Below, piece after piece: positions 62,624-64,000 of a stretch of DNA of 64,000 nucleotides (the first letter of the stretch is position 1; each line of letters starts with the position of its first letter). The DNA comes from Variovorax sp. ZS18.2.2 (GTDB taxonomy: Bacteria > Pseudomonadota > Gammaproteobacteria > Burkholderiales > Burkholderiaceae_C), in contig NZ_JANLNM010000009.1 of NCBI RefSeq assembly GCF_024701975.1, positions 1 through 64,000 on the forward strand, read 5' to 3'. Below the pieces are notes generated by a model. That model saw nothing but the letters and a program-made list of their open reading frames with translations. It was not told where the DNA came from and made no database searches. Made by a program: the position numbers and the translations under genes.

Positions 62624-62697
62624 GCCTGTCTCCTTTTGTGGGCACCTCGGTGCCGGGTTTTTGCGAACGAACGAACGGGAACTTTGGTAATGCGTTG

Positions 62698-63762
62698 TCA
62701 GTGCGGGAAGGGCCAGAGCCGCAGCTTTTCCTTGGCCGTGGACCACAGCCGCGCGAGGCCGTGCGGCTCGACGATCAGGAAGAACACGATCAGCGCGCCG
62801 AAGATCATGGTCTCCAGGTGCGAGGCCAGCGCGGTCGAAATCGAGAAGCCCAGCCACGCGGGCAACTGGTTCAGGAAGAGCGGCAGCAGCACGATGAAGG
62901 CGGCGCCGAAGAAGCTGCCCATGATCGAGCCGAGCCCGCCGATGATCACCATGAAAAGCAGCTGGAACGAGCGGTCGATGCTGAACGCCGCCGGCTCCCA
63001 CGCACCCAGGTGGATGAAGCCCCACAGCCCGCCCGCCACGCCGACGATGAAGCTGCTCACCGCAAAGGCCGTGAGCTTGGCGTACACCGGGCGGATGCCG
63101 ATCACCGCGGCGGCCACGTCCATGTCGCGCATCGCCATCCACTCGCGGCCGATGGCGCTGCGCACCAGGTTCTTGGCGAGCAGCGCGAACACCACCACGA
63201 AGAGGAGGCAGAACAAATACTTCTGCACCGGCGACTCGATCGGCACGCCGAACACATTGAGGCCCGCCACGCTCACCGAACCCGACGACGAGTTGTTGGT
63301 GAACCACTGGATGCGCAGGAACGCCCAGTCGGTGAAGAACTGCGCGGCCAGCGTGGCGACCGCCAGGTACAGGCCCTTGATGCGCAGGCTCGGAATGCCG
63401 AAGAGCACGCCGATCACCGTCGCGCAGAGGCCGCCCAGCAGCAGTGAGGCGATGAGTGGCATGCCGTCGATGCGCACCTGGAAGTTGTAGGCCGCGTATG
63501 CGCCCACCGCCATGAAGGCACCGGTGCCCAGCGAGATCTGGCCGCAGTAGCCGACCAGGATGTTGAGGCCGAGCGCTGCGAGCGACAGGATCAAAAAGGG
63601 CGTGAGGATGGCGCGCATCCAGTAGTCGGACACGCCCAGCGGCACCACGATGAAAGCCACGAGCAGCAGCACCAGCATCGCGATGCGGTCCTGCGCGATC
63701 GGGAGGATCTGTTGGTCGGCCCTGTAGCTCGACTTGAACTGGCCGTTTTCTCTATAGAACAT
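62698..63762 (-). CDS. livM: Branched-chain-type ABC transporter permease
   Basis: 354 residues, LivM class: NILVGYCGQISLGTGAFMAVGAYAA (permease motif), GIPSLRIKGLYLAVATLAAQ, GGLGSIMGSFFGA. It forms the inner-membrane channel with LivH. ATG 63762, 3 bp after the livH stop. Confidence 0.95.
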   Translation of the reverse strand: MFYRENGQFKSSYRADQQILPIAQDRIAMLVLLLVAFIVVPLGVSDYWMRAILTPFLILSLAALGLNILVGYCGQISLGTGAFMAVGAYAAYNFQVRIDGMPLIASLLLGGLCATVIGVLFGIPSLRIKGLYLAVATLAAQFFTDWAFLRIQWFTNNSSSGSVSVAGLNVFGVPIESPVQKYLFCLLFVVVFALLAKNLVRSAIGREWMAMRDMDVAAAVIGIRPVYAKLTAFAVSSFIVGVAGGLWGFIHLGAWEPAAFSIDRSFQLLFMVIIGGLGSIMGSFFGAAFIVLLPLFLNQLPAWLGFSISTALASHLETMIFGALIVFFLIVEPHGLARLWSTAKEKLRLWPFPH

Positions 63763-63765
63763 GGC

Positions 63766-64000
63766 TCAGACCCGATCAATGATTTTTTCGCCGAACAAGC
63801 CCTGGGGCCGAACCAGCAGGAAGACGAGCGCCAACACGTAGGCAAACCAGATCTCGATACCGCCACCGAGCATGGGGCCGAGATAGATTTCAGACAGCTT
63901 CTCGCCCACGCCGATCAGCAGGCCGCCGATGATCGCGCCCGGGATCGAGGTGAGTCCGCCGAGGATCACCACCGGCAGAGCCTTCAGCGCCACCAGCGAG
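63766..64000 (-). CDS. livH: Branched-chain-type ABC transporter permease, 5'-truncated by window
   Basis: C-terminal 78 residues (SLVALKALPVVILGGLTSIP...VRPQGLFGEKIIDRV). The PVVILGGLTSIPGAIIGGLLIGV and RPQGLFGE segments are typical of LivH. The frame is open past the window edge; the GTG at 63993 is an internal Val. Confidence 0.93.
   Translation of the reverse strand, partial: SLVALKALPVVILGGLTSIPGAIIGGLLIGVGEKLSEIYLGPMLGGGIEIWFAYVLALVFLLVRPQGLFGEKIIDRV

Noticed and set aside
61166..63490. Long plus-strand frame over the liv genes
   Set aside because: Antisense to intact livF, binding-protein and livM genes; long antisense frames are common at this GC content.

Overview
The window is high-GC bacterial chromosome, most likely from a Burkholderiales / Comamonadaceae bacterium close to Variovorax. 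This placement is inference. It rests on an spc-type ribosomal block that lacks infA, two orphan Bug/TctC receptors, an oxyR-dps-ubiA neighbourhood, and a CoA-dependent aromatic cluster together with PQQ dehydrogenases.

Layout. 1-3797: the 3' part of a giant YadA-like trimeric autotransporter adhesin, mostly a 54-bp repeat in about 50 tandem copies. 4065-7319: a family of Crp/Fnr-like regulators, with one gene carrying two regulator modules fused head to tail and, divergently, the same two modules as separate overlapping genes. 7419-12554: oxyR, dps, ubiA, a MaoC-like hydratase, proC and a lipoprotein of the phytase-like esterase family. 12598-21598: the spc/alpha ribosomal operon from rplN to rplQ with its own promoter, followed by initiator tRNA-fMet. 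21804-23544: an HD-domain hydrolase and a GlxA-type AraC regulator, divergent.

23564-30501 is a tight minus-strand operon whose content fits aerobic, CoA-dependent 2-aminobenzoate (anthranilate) degradation: bifunctional flavin monooxygenase/reductase, MarR regulator, enoyl-CoA hydratase, acyl-CoA dehydrogenase, aryl-CoA ligase and a RidA-like protein. 30593-38367 holds a cyclopropane-fatty-acid synthase homologue, a DUF1840 protein, a Bug receptor, a LysR/SDR divergent pair, a 2-oxoacid (acetoin-type) dehydrogenase E1 pair whose alpha gene is frameshifted, and two small exported proteins. 38427-42779 is a xylose-type ABC transporter with a ROK repressor and a XylR-like palindrome. 42851-48833 carries a membrane PQQ dehydrogenase and a PQQ/haem c alcohol dehydrogenase, with a GAF-PAS-Fis regulator between them. 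48864-59079 is accessory: a large exported protein of unknown function with a DUF3142 partner, a second Bug receptor, an M48 peptidase fused to a type IV pilin-like helix, a divergent pair of citrate synthase homologues (one with an HTH domain), and two paralogous membrane proteins, the second frameshifted. 59070-64000 is the downstream end of a branched-chain-type ABC transporter operon (livH partial, livM, binding protein, livF) ending in an atypical PaaK-like adenylate-forming protein.

The most notable items are the split/fused Crp quartet, the fixed-length 18-residue adhesin repeat, the M48-pilin fusion, the HTH-citrate synthase pair with a palindrome between them, and the apparently leaderless, operator-overlapped promoter of the anthranilate operon. 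Two single-base frameshifts (near 36663 and 58827) may be true mutations or sequence errors.
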